A DNA stretch of 64,000 nucleotides, from NCBI GenBank assembly GCA_023053545.1, contig JAKZAN010000094.1, positions 1 through 64,000 of the forward strand. The letters run 5' to 3'. Positions 1-11,900 of this stretch are shown piece after piece. The stretch comes from Lepidurus packardi. Taxonomy: Eukaryota; Arthropoda; Branchiopoda; Notostraca; Triopsidae. Numbering within the stretch: the first letter of the stretch is position 1; each line of letters begins with the position of its first letter. Both the position numbers and the translations under genes were made by a program. The notes under the pieces were generated by a model. That model was not told where the DNA came from and made no database searches. It saw only the letters and a program-made list of their open reading frames with translations.

Positions 1-859
1 TTGAAATTACACTGAAATTTCATTGAAATTTCGTTGAAATATGCTTGTAATTTTACCTGAAATTTCCTTCAAATTTCTTGTAATTTTACCTGAAATTTCC
101 TCGAAATCTTATTGAAATTACACCGAAATTTCATTGAAATTTCGTTGAAATATGCTTGTTATTTTACCTGAAATTTCAATGAAATTTCCCTGAAATTTGC
201 TTGTAATTTTACCTGAAATTTCCTTGAAATCTTATTGAAATTACACTGAAATTTCATTGAAATTTCGTTGAAATATGCTTGTAATTTTTGAAATTTCATT
301 GAAATTTCGTTGAAATATGCTTGTAATTTTACCTGAAATTTCAATGAAATTTCAAGGAAATTTGCTTGTAATTTTACCTGAAATTTCCTCGAAATCTTAT
401 TAAAATTACACTGAAATTTCGTTGAAATATGCTTGTAATTTTACCTGAAATTTCAATGAAATTTCCTTGAAACTTCCTTGGAATTTCCCTGAAATTTGCT
501 TGTAATTTTACCTGAAATTTCCTCGAAATCTTATTGAAATTACACTGAAATTTCATTGAAATTTCGTTGAAATATGCTTGTAATTTTACCTGAAATTTCA
601 ATGAAATTTCCTTGAAATTTGCTTGTAATTTTACCTGAAATTTCCTCAAAATCTTATTGAAATTACACTGAAATTTCATTGAAATTTCGTTGAAATATGC
701 TTGTAATTTTACCTGAACTTTCCTCGAAATCTTATTGAAATTACACTGAAATTTCATTGAAATTTCGTTGAAATATGCTTGTAATTTTACCTGAAATTTC
801 AATGAAATTTCCTTGAAATCTTATTGAAATTACACTGAAATTTCATTCAAATTTCGTTG

Positions 860-3800
860 AAATATGCTTGTAATTTTAACTGAAATTTCAATGAAATTTC
901 CTTCAAATTTGCTTGTAATTTCCCTGAAATTTGCTTGTAATTTTACCTGAAATTTCCTCAAAATCTTAATGAAATTACACTGAAATTTCATTGAAATTTC
1001 GTTGAAATATGCTTGTAATTTTACCTGAAATTTCCTCGAAATCTTATTGAAATTACACTGAAATTTCATTGAAATTTCGTTGAAATATGCTTGTAATTTT
1101 ACCTGAAATTTCAATGAAATTTCCTTTAAATTTCCTTGGAATTTCCCTGAAACTTGCTTGTAATTTTACCTGAAATTTCCTCGAAATCTTATTGAAATTT
1201 CACTGAAATTTCATTGAAATTTCGTTGAAATATGCTTGTAATTTTACCTGAAATTTCCTCGAAATCTTACTGAAATTACACTAAAATTTCATTGAAATTT
1301 CGTTGAAATATGCTTGTAATTTTACCTGAAATTTCCTTGAAATCTTATTGAAATTACACTGAAATTTCATTGAAATTTCGTTGAAATATGCTTGTAATTT
1401 TACCTGAAAATTCAATGAAATTTCCTTGAAATTTGCTTGTAATTTTACTTGAAATTTCCTAGAAATCTTATTGAAATTACACTGAAATTTCATTGAAATT
1501 TCGTTGAAATATGCTTGTAATTTTAACTGAAATTTCAATGAAATTTCCTTCAAATTTGCTTGTAATTTCCCTGAAATTTGCTTGTAATTTTACCTGAAAT
1601 TTCCTCAAAATCTTATTGAAATTACACTGAAATTTCATTGAAATTTCGTTGAAATATGCTTGTAATTTTACCTGAAATTTCCTCGAAATCTTATTGAAAT
1701 TACACTGAAATTTCATTGAAATTTCGTTGAAATATGCTTGTAATTTTACCTGAAATTTCAATGAAATTTCCTTGAAATTTCCTTGGAATTTCCTTGAAAT
1801 TTGCTTGTAATTTTACCTGAAATTTCCTCGAAATCTTATTGAAATTTCACTGAAATTTCATTGAAATTTCGTTGAAATATGCTTGTAATTTTACCTGAAA
1901 TTTCCTCGAAATCTTACTGAAATTACACTAAAATTTCATTGAAATTTCGTTGAAATATGCTTGTAATTTTACCTCAAATTTCAAAGAAATTTCCTTGAAA
2001 TTTGATTGTAATTTTACCTAAAATTTCCTCGTAATCTTATTGAAATTACACTGAAATTTCATTGAAATTTCGTTGAAATATGCTTGTAATTTTACCTGAA
2101 ATTTCAATGAAATTTCCTTGAAATTTGCTTGTAATTTTACCTGAAATTTCCTAGAAATCTTATTGAAATTGCATTGAAATTTCGTTGAAATATGCTTGTA
2201 ATTTTACCTGGAATTTCAATGAAATTTCCTTGAAATTTGCTTGTAATTTTACTTGAAATTTCTTAGAAATCTTATTGAAATTACACTGAAATTTCATTGA
2301 AATTTCGTTGAAATATGCTTGTAATTTTACCTGAAATTTCCTCGAAATCTTATTGAAATTACACTGAAATTTCATTGAAATTTCGTTGAAATATGCTTGT
2401 AATTTTACCTGAAATTTCAATGAAATTTCCTTGAAATCTTATTGAAATTACACTGAAATTTCATTGAAATTTCGTTGAAATATGCTTGTAATTTTACCTG
2501 AAAATTCAATGAAATTTCCTTGAAATTTGCTTGTAATTTTACTTGAAATTTCCTAGAAATCTTATTGAAATTACACTGAAATTTCATTGAAATTTCGTTG
2601 AAATATGCTTGTAATTTTAACTGAAATTTCAATGAAATTTCCTTCAAATTTGCTTGTAATTTCCCTGAAATTTGCTTGTAATTTTACCTGAAATTTCCTC
2701 AAAATCTTATTGAAATTACACTGAAATTTCATTGAAATTTCGTTGAAATATGCTTGTAATTTTACCTGAAATTTCCTCGAAATCTTATTGAAATTACACT
2801 GAAATTTCATTGAAATTTCGTTGAAATATGCTTGTAATTTTACTTGAAATTTCAATGAAATTTCCTTTAAATTTCCTTGGAATTTCCCTGAAACTTGCTT
2901 GTAATTTTACCTGAAATTTCCTCGAAATCTTATTGAAATTTCACAGAAATTTCATTGAAATTTCGTTGAAATATGCTTGTAATTTTACCTGAAATTTCCT
3001 CAAAATCTTATTGAAATTACACTAAAATTTCATTGAAATTTCGTTGAAATATGCTTGTAATTTTACCTGAAATTTCCTTGAAATCTTATTGAAATTACAC
3101 TGAAATTTCATTGAAATTTCGTTGAAATATGCTTGTAATTTTACCTGAAAATTCAATGAAATTTCCTTGAAATTTGCTTGTAATTTTACTTGAAATTTCC
3201 TAGAAATCTTATTGAAATTACACTGAAATTTCATTTAAATTTCGTTGAAATATGCTTGTAATTTTAACTGAAATTTCAATGAAATTTCCTTCAAATTTGC
3301 TTGTAATTTCCCTGAAATTTGCTTGTAATTTTACCTGAAATTTCCTCAAAATCTTATTGAAATTACACTGAAATTTCATTGAAATTTCGTTGAAATATGC
3401 TTGTAATTTTACCTGAAATTTCCTCGAAATCTTATTGAAATTACACTGAAATTTCATTGAAATTTCGTTGAAATATGCTTGTAATTTTACCTGAAATTTC
3501 AATGAAATATCCTTGAAATTTCCTTGGAATTTCCTTGAAATTTGCTTGTAATTTTACCTGAAATTTCCTCGAAATCTTATTGAAATTTCACTGAAATTTC
3601 ATTGAAATTTCGTTGAAATATGCTTGTAATTTTACCTGAAATTTCCTCGAAATCTTATTGAAATTACACTAAAATTTCATTGAAATTTCGTTGAAATATG
3701 CTTGTAATTTTACCTCAAATTTCAAAGAAATTTCCTTGAAATTTGATTGTAATTTTACCTAAAATTTCCTCGTAATCTTATTGAAATTACACTGAAATTT

Positions 3801-4160
3801 CATTGAAATTTCGTTGAAATATGCTTGTAATTTTACCTGAAATTTCAATGAAATTTCCTTGAAATTTGCTTGTAATTTTACCTGAAATTTCCTAGAAATC
3901 TTATTGAAATTACATTGAAATTTCGTTGAAATATGCTTGTAATTTTACCTGAAATTTCAATGAAATTTCCTTGAAATTTGCTTGTAATTTTACTTGAAAT
4001 TTCTTAGAAATCTTATTGAAATTACACTGAAATTTCATTGAAATTTCGTTGAAATATGCTTGTAATTTTACCTGAAATTTCCTCGAAATCTTATTGAAAT
4101 TACACTGAAATTTCATTGAAATTTCGTTGAAATATGCTTGTAATTTTACCTGAAATTTCA
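860..4160. repeat. Satellite A higher-order repeat, period 1741 bp (two copies)
   Basis: Two adjacent segments, about 860-2420 and 2600-4160, are collinear at an offset of 1741 bp. Landmarks are the variant TTCCTTTAAA at 1121 and 2862, and CTTGAAATTTCCTTGG at 1771 and 3512. The right part of each copy holds the same rare CTCAAATTTCAAAG variant. Divergence between the copies is low but not zero (for example GAAATTTCCTTG against GAAATATCCTTG near 3505). Confidence 0.8.
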
Positions 4161-4454
4161 ATGAAATTTCCTTGAAATCTTATTGAAATTACACTGAAAT
4201 TTCATTGAAATTTCGTTGAAATATGCTTGTAATTTTAACTGAAATTTCAATGAAATTTCCTTCAAATTTGCTTGTAATTTCCCTGAAATTTTCTTGTAAT
4301 TTTACCTGAAATTTCCTCAAAATCTTATTGAAATTACACTGAAATTTCATTGAAATTTCGTTGAAATATGCTTGTAATTTTACCTGAAATTTCCTCGAAA
4401 TCTTATTGAAATTACACTGAAATTTCATTGAAATTTCGTTGAAATATGCTTGTA

Positions 4455-5926
4455 ATTTTTAATGAAATTTCAATGAAATTTCCTTGAAATTCCCTTGGAA
4501 TTTCCCTGAAATTTGCTTGTAATTTTAAATGAAATTTCCTCGAAATCTTATTGAAATTTCACAGAAATTTAATTGAAATTTCGTTGAAATATGCTTGTAA
4601 TTTTACCTGAAATTTCCTCAAAATCTTATTGAAATTACACTAAAATTTCATTGAAATTTCGTTGAAATATGCTTGTAATTTTACCTGAAATTTCCTCGAA
4701 ATCTTATTGAAATTACACTGAAATTTCATTGAAATTTCGTTGAAATATGCTTGTAATTTTACCTGAAATTTCAATGAAATTTCCTTGAAATCTTATTGAA
4801 ATTACACTGAAATTTCATTGAAATTTCGTTGAAATATGGTTGTAATTTTACCTGAAAATTCAATGAAATTTCCTTGAAATTTGCTTGTAATTTTACTTGA
4901 AATTTCCTAGAAATCTTATTGAAATTACACTGAAATTTCATTGAAATTTCGTTGAAATATGCTTGTAATTTTAACTGAAATTTCAATGAAATTTCCTTCA
5001 AATTTGCTTGTAATTTCCCTGAAATTTGCTTGTAATTTTACCTGAAATTTCCTCAAAATCTTATTGAAATTACACTGAAATTTCATTGAAATTTCGTTGA
5101 AATATGCTTGTAATTTTACCTGAAATTTCCTCGAAATCTTATTGAAATTACACTGAAATTTCATTGAAATTTCGTTGAAATATGCTTGTAATTTTTAATG
5201 AAATTTCAATGAAATTTCCTTGAAATTCCCTTGGAATTTCCCTGAAATTTGCTTGTAATTTTAAATGAAATTTCCTCGAAATCTTATTGAAATTTCACAG
5301 AAATTTAATTGAAATTTCGTTGAAATATGCTTGTAATTTTACCTGAAATTTCCTCAAAATCTTATTGAAATTACACTAAAATTTCATTGAAATTTCGTTG
5401 AAATATGCTTGTAATTTTACCTGAAATTTCCTTGAAATCTTATTGAAATTACACTGAAATTTCATTGAAATTTCGTTGAAATATGCTTGTAATTTTACCT
5501 GAAAATTCAATGAAATTTCCTTGAAATTTGCTTGTAATTTTACTTGAAATTTCCTAGAAATCTTATTGAAATTACACTGAAATTTCATTGAAATTTCGTT
5601 GAAATATGCTTGTAATTTTAACTGAAATTTCAATGAAATTTCCTTCAAATTTGCTTGTAATTTCCCTGAAATTTGCTTGTAATTTTACCTGAAATTTCCT
5701 CAAAATCTTATTGAAATTACACTGAAATTTCATTGAAATTTCGTTGAAATATGCTTGTAATTTTACCTGAAATTTCCTCGAAATCTTATTGAAATTACAC
5801 TGAAATTTCATTGAAATTTCGTTGAAATATGCTTGTAATTTTACCTGAAATTTCAATGAAATATCCTTGAAATTTCCTTGGAATTTCCTTGAAATTTGCT
5901 TGTAATTTTACCTGAAATTTCCTCGA
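4455..5926. repeat. Satellite A higher-order repeat, period 736 bp
   Basis: The unusual junction ATTTTTAATG, where the normal ACCTGAAATTT is replaced, occurs at 4455 and again at 5191, an offset of 736 bp. The following sequence, including CCCTTGGAATTTCCC and the AATTTAATTG variant, is shared. 736 is not a multiple of three, so any reading frame running through the array is lost between these units. Confidence 0.7.
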
Positions 5927-8200
5927 AATCTTATTGAAATTTCACTGAAATTTCATTGAAATTTCGTTGAAATATGCTTGTAATTTTACCTGAAATTTCC
6001 TCGAAATCTTATTGAAATTACACTAAAATTTCATTGAAATTTCGTTGAAATATGCTTGTAATTTTACCTCAAATTTCAAAGAAATTTCCTTGAAATTTGA
6101 TTGTAATTTTACCTAAAATTTCCTCGTAATCTTATTGAAATTACACTGAAATTTCATTGAAATTTCGTTGAAATATGCTTGTAATTTTACCTGAAATTTC
6201 CTCGAAATCTTATTGAAATTACACTAAAATTTCATTGAAATTTCGTTGAAATATGCTTGTAATTTTACCTCAAATTTCAAAGAAATTTCCTTGAAATTTG
6301 ATTGTAATTTTACCTAAAATTTCCTCGTAATCTTATTGAAATTACACTGAAATTTCATTGAAATTTCGTTGAAATATGCTTGTAATTTTACCTGAAATTT
6401 CAATGAAATTTCCTTGAAATTTGCTTGTAATTTTACCTGAAATTTCCTAGAAATCTTATTGAAATTACATTGAAATTTCGTTGAAATATGCTTGTAATTT
6501 TACCTGAAATTTCAATGAAATTTCCTTGAAATTTCTTAGAAATCTTATTGAAATTACACTGAAATTTCATTGAAATCTTATTGAAATTACACTGAAATTG
6601 AAATTTCGTTGAAATATGCTTGTAATTTTACCTGAAATTTCCTCGAAATCTTATTGAAATTACACTGAAATTTCATTGAAATTTCGTTGAAATATGCTTG
6701 TAATTTTTAATGAAATTTCAATGAAATTTCCTTGAAATTCCCTTGGAATTTCCCTGAAATTTGCTTGTAATTTTAAATGAAATTTCCTCGAAATCTTATT
6801 GAAATTTCACAGAAATTTAATTGAAATTTCGTTGAAATATGCTTGTAATTTTACCTGAAATTTCCTCAAAATCTTATTGAAATTACACTAAAATTTCATT
6901 GAAATTTCGTTGAAATATGCTTGTAATTTTACCTGAAATTTCCTTGAAATCTTATTGAAATTACACTGAAATTTCATTGAAATTTCGTTGAAATATGCTT
7001 GTAATTTTACCTGAAAATTCAATGAAATTTCCTTGAAATTTGCTTGTAATTTTACTTGAAATTTCCTAGAAATCTTATTGAAATTACACTGAAATTTCAT
7101 TGAAATTTCGTTGAAATATGCTTGTAATTTTAACTGAAATTTCAATGAAATTTCCTTCAAATTTGCTTGTAATTTCCCTGAAATTTGCTTGTAATTTTAC
7201 CTGAAATTTCCTCAAAATCTTATTGAAATTACACTGAAATTTCATTGAAATTTCGTTGAAATATGCTTGTAATTTTACCTGAAATTTCCTCGAAATCTTA
7301 TTGAAATTACACTGAAATTTCATTGAAATTTCGTTGAAATATGCTTGTAATTTTACCTGAAATTTCAATGAAATATCCTTGAAATTTCCTTGGAATTTCC
7401 TTGAAATTTGCTTGTAATTTTACCTGAAATTTCCTCGAAATCTTATTGAAATTTCACTGAAATTTCATTGAAATTTCGTTGAAATATGCTTGTAATTTTA
7501 CCTGAAATTTCCTCGAAATCTTATTGAAATTACACTAAAATTTCATTGAAATTTCGTTGAAATATGCTTGTAATTTTACCTCAAATTTCAAAGAAATTTC
7601 CTTGAAATTTGATTGTAATTTTACCTAAAATTTCCTCGTAATCTTATTGAAATTACACTGAAATTTCATTGAAATTTCGTTGAAATATGCTTGTAATTTT
7701 ACCTGAAATTTCCTCGAAATCTTATTGAAATTACACTAAAATTTCATTGAAATTTCGTTGAAATATGCTTGTAATTTTACCTCAAATTTCAAAGAAATTT
7801 CCTTGAAATTTGATTGTAATTTTACCTAAAATTTCCTCGTAATCTTATTGAAATTACACTGAAATTTCATTGAAATTTCGTTGAAATATGCTTGTAATTT
7901 TACCTGAAATTTCAATGAAATTTCCTTGAAATTTGCTTGTAATTTTACCTGAAATTTCCTAGAAATCTTATTGAAATTACATTGAAATTTCGTTGAAATA
8001 TGCTTGTAATTTTACCTGAAATTTCAATGAAATTTCCTTGAAATTTCTTAGAAATCTTATTGAAATTACACTGAAATTTCATTGAAATTTCGTTGAAATA
8101 TGCTTGTAATTTTACCTGAAATTTCCTCGAAATCTTATTGAAATTACACTGAAATTTCATTGAAATTTCGTTGAAATATGCTTGTAATTTTACCTGAAAT
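5191..8200. repeat. Satellite A higher-order repeat, period 1512 bp (two copies)
   Basis: Segments about 5191-6702 and 6703-8200 are collinear at 1512 bp; ATTTTTAATG is at 5191 and 6703. Both copies contain a nested 201-bp tandem duplication (78 + 123) marked by ACCTCAAATT at 6066 and 6267, and at 7578 and 7779. The related units at about 1.97 kb and 3.71 kb have that segment once. The first copy also carries a local scramble at about 6568-6600 that the second copy lacks. Confidence 0.8.
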
Positions 8201-8962
8201 TTCAATGAAATTTCCTTGAAATCTTATTGAAATTACACTGAAATTTCATTGAAATTTCGTTGAAATATGCTTGTAATTTTACCTGAAAATTCAATGAAAT
8301 TTCCTTGAAATTTGCTTGTAATTTTACTTGAAATTTCCTAGAAATCTTATTGAAATTACACTGAAATTTCATTGAAATTTCGTTGAAATATGCTTGTAAT
8401 TTTAACTGAAATTTCAATGAAATTTCCTTCAAATTTGCTTGTAATTTCCCTGAAATTTGCTTGTAATTTTACCTGAAATTTCCTCAAAATCTTATTGAAA
8501 TTACACTGAAATTTCATTGAAATTTCGTTGAAATATGCTTGTAATTTTAACTGAAATTTCCTCGAAATCTTATTGAAATTACACTGAAATTTCATTGAAA
8601 TTTCGTTGAAATATGCTTGTAATTTTTAATGAAATTTCAATGAAATTTCCTTGAAATTTCCTTGGAATTTCCCTGAAATTTGCTTGTAATTTTAAATGAA
8701 ATTTCCTCGAAATCTTATTGAAATTACACTGAAATTTCATTGAAATTCCGTTGAAATATGCTTGTAAGTTTAACTGAAATTTCAATGAAATTTCCTTGAA
8801 ATTTGCTTGTAATTTTACCTGAAATTTCCTCGAAATCTTATTGAAATTACACTGAAACTTCAATGAGATTTGCTTGAAATTTGCTTGTAATTTTACCTGA
8901 AATTTCCTCGAAATCTTATTGAAATTACACTAAAATTTCATTGAAATTTGCGTTGAAATTTG

Positions 8963-8964
8963 CT
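8963..8964. other. Satellite A / satellite B junction
   Basis: The last satellite A sub-repeat ends in GAAATTTGCT and continues without spacer into AAATGGTATAAACTGG, a standard satellite B phase. The two bases CT at 8963-8964 belong equally well to both sides, so the join could have used 2-bp microhomology. The last 250 bp of satellite A carry more single-base deviations than the interior (about 8747, 8768, 8857-8870 and 8950). Confidence 0.9.
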
Positions 8965-11900
8965 AAATGGTATAAACTGGTTTACACAGGTCTAAACTGG
9001 TTTATACTGGTTTATACTAGTTCAAACTGGTTTAAATTTTTTTTAACAATTCTAAGCTTGTTTAAGCTATTTTATAAACTGGTTTAAACCGTTTTTAACT
9101 GGCTTAAACTGGTTTAAGCCAGGCCTAAAAAGATAAAAAGAATAAACTAGTTTAAACTAGTTTATTAACTGTTTTACACTGGTTTAACCTGGTTTATACT
9201 AGTTCAAACTGGTTTAAACTGGTCTACTCATGTCTAAACTGGTTTACTCATGTCTAAACCGGTTTAACGTAGTTTATAAACTGGTCTATACTAGTTCAAA
9301 CTGGTTTAAACCTGTTAAAACTGGCTTAATCTGGTTTAAACTGGTTAAAACTAGATTATAAACTGGTTTATACCGGTGTAAACAGGTCTAAACTGGTTTT
9401 AACTGGTATAAACTGGTTTACACAGGTCTAAACTGGTTTAAACTGGTTGATACTAGTTCAAACTGGTTTAAATTTTTTTAACAGGTCTAAACTTGTTCAA
9501 ACTAGTTTATAAACTGGTTTAAAACGTTTTTAACTGGCTTAAACTGGTTTAAACCAGGCCTAAACAGGTCTAAACTGGTTTAAACTAGTTTATTAACTGT
9601 TTTACACTGGTTTAAACTTGTTTATACTAGTTCAAACTGGTTTAAACTGGTTTACACAGGTCTAAACTGGTTTAAGCGAGTTCATAAACTGGTTAATACC
9701 TTTGTAAACAGGTCTAAACTGGTTCTTAATGGCATAAACTGGTTTACACAGGTCTAAACTGGTTTAAACTGGTTTATACTAGTTCAAACTGGTTTAGACT
9801 GGTCTACTCATGTCAAAACTGGTTTACTCATGTCTAAACCGGTTTAAGGCAGTTTATAGACTTGTTTATACTAGTTCAAATTGGTTTAAACCGGTTAAAA
9901 CTGGCTTAATCTGGTTTAAACTGGTCAAAACTAGATTATTAACTGGTTTATACCGGTGTAAACAGGTCTAAACTGGTTTTAACTGGTATAATCTGGTTTA
10001 CACAGGTCTAAACTGGTTTAAACTGGTTTATACTAGTTCAAACTGGTTGAAATTTTTTTAACAGGTCTAAACTGGTTTAAACTAGTTTATTTACTGTGTT
10101 ACACTGGTTTAAACTTGTTTATACTAGTTCAAACTGGTTTTAACTGGTTTACACAGGTCTAAACTGGTTTAAGCTAGTTTATAAACTGGTTTACACCGGT
10201 GTAAACAGGTACAAACTGGTTCTAAATGGTATAAACTGGTTTACACAGGTCTAAACTGGTGTAAACTGGTTTATACTAGTTCAAACTGGTTTAAACCGGT
10301 TAAAACTGGCTTAATCTGGTTTAAACTGGTCAAAACTAGATTATAAACTGGTTTATACCGGTGTAAACAGGTCTAAACTGGTTTAAACTAGTTTATTAAC
10401 TGTGTTACACTGGTTTAAACTTGTTTATACTAGTTCAAACTGGTTTAAACTGGTTTACACAGGTCTAAACTGGTTTAAGCTAGTTTATAAACTGGTTTAT
10501 ACCGGTGTAAACAGGTCTAAACTGGTTCTAAATGGTATAAACTGGTTTACACAGGTCTAAACTGGCTTAAACTGGTTTATACTAGTTCAAACTGGTTTAA
10601 GCCGGTTAAAACTGGCTTAATCTGGTTTAAACTGGTCAAAACCAGATTATAAACTGGTTTATACCGGTGTAAACAGGTCTAAACTGGTTTTAACTGGTAT
10701 AAACTGGTTTACACAGGTCTAAACTGGTTCAAGCTAGTTTATAAACCGGTTTACTACGGTGTAAACAGGTCCAAACTGGTTCTAAATGGTATAAACTGGT
10801 TTACACAGGTCTAAACTGGTGTAAACTGGTTTACACTAGTTCAAACTGGTTTAAACCGGTTAAAACTGGCTTAATCTGGTTTAAACTGGTTAAAACTAGT
10901 TTATAAACTGGTTTATACCGGTGTAAACAGGTCTAAACTGGTTCTAAATGGTATAAACTGGTTTACAAGGTATAAACTGGTTTAAACTGGTTTATACTAG
11001 TTCAAACTGGTTTAAGCCGGTTAAAACTGGCTTAATCTGGTGTAAACTGGTCAAAACCAGATTATAAACTGGTTTATACCGGTGTAAACAGGTCTAAACT
11101 GGTTTTATCTGGTATAAACTGGTTTACAAAGGATTAAACTGGTTTATACTAGTTCAAACTGGTTTAAATTTTTTTAGCAGGTCTAAACTTGTTTTAACTA
11201 GTTTATAAACTGGTTTAAAACGTTTTTAACTGGCTTTAACTGGCTTAAACTGGTTTAAACCAGGCCTAAACAGGTCTTAACTGGTTTAAACTAGTTTATT
11301 AACTGTTTTACACTGGTTTAAAATTGTTTATACTAGTTCAAACTGGTTTAAACTGGTTTACACAGGTCTAAACTGGTTTAAGCTAGTTTATAAACTGGTT
11401 TATACCTTTGTAAACAGGTCTAAACTGGTTCTAAATGGCATAAACTGGTTTACACAGGTCTAAACTGGTGTAAACTGGTTTATACTAGTTCAAACTGGTT
11501 TAGACTGGTCTACTCATGTCAAAACTGGTTTACTCATGTCTAAACTGGTTTAAGGTAGTTTATAGACTGGTTTATACTAGTTCAAACTGGTTTGAACCGG
11601 TTAAAACTGGCTTAATCTGGTTTAAACTGGTCAAAACTAGATTATAAACTGGTTTATACCGGTGTAAACAGGTCTAAACTGGTTTTAACTGGTATAAACT
11701 GGTTTACACAGGTCTAAACTGGTTTAAACTGGTTTATACTAGTTCAAACTGGTTGAAACTTTTTTAACAGGTCTAAACTGGTTTTAACTAGTTTATTAAC
11801 TGTGTTACACTGGTTTTAACTTGTTTATACTAGTTCAAACTGGTTTAAACTGGTTTACACAGGTCTAAACTGGTTTAAGCTAGTTTATAAACTGGTTTAC

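Larger units (their letters stand above)
1..8963. repeat. Satellite A array (11-bp sub-repeat; 78/123-bp monomers)
   Basis: The whole stretch is a tandem satellite, cut by the window start. The common monomer is 78 bp and consists of seven 11-bp sub-repeats plus one extra base (for example ATTGAAATTTC, GTTGAAATATG, CTTGTAATTTT). A longer 123-bp monomer carries 45 bp more, which is four sub-repeats plus one base. Spacing was read directly: 78 bp between CTTATTGAAA at 2271 and 2349, and 123 bp between CTTATT at 2036 and 2159. GAAATTTC, a perfect 8-bp palindrome, occurs several times per monomer. Monomers form higher-order units, listed separately. Open frames of up to 142 codons on the minus strand are a by-product of 78 and 45 being multiples of three. 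I see no host gene here. Confidence 0.97.

Noticed and set aside
159-8863. Many minus-strand open frames of 60-142 codons in satellite A
   Set aside because: They are translations of the tandem repeat. They start and stop at random repeat variants, have no gene-like context, and the array as a whole does not keep frame (736-bp unit).
1-8963. A full CENP-B box in satellite A
   Set aside because: Only the TTCG half and the central A match; the CGGG half is ATGC, so it is reported only as a partial resemblance.
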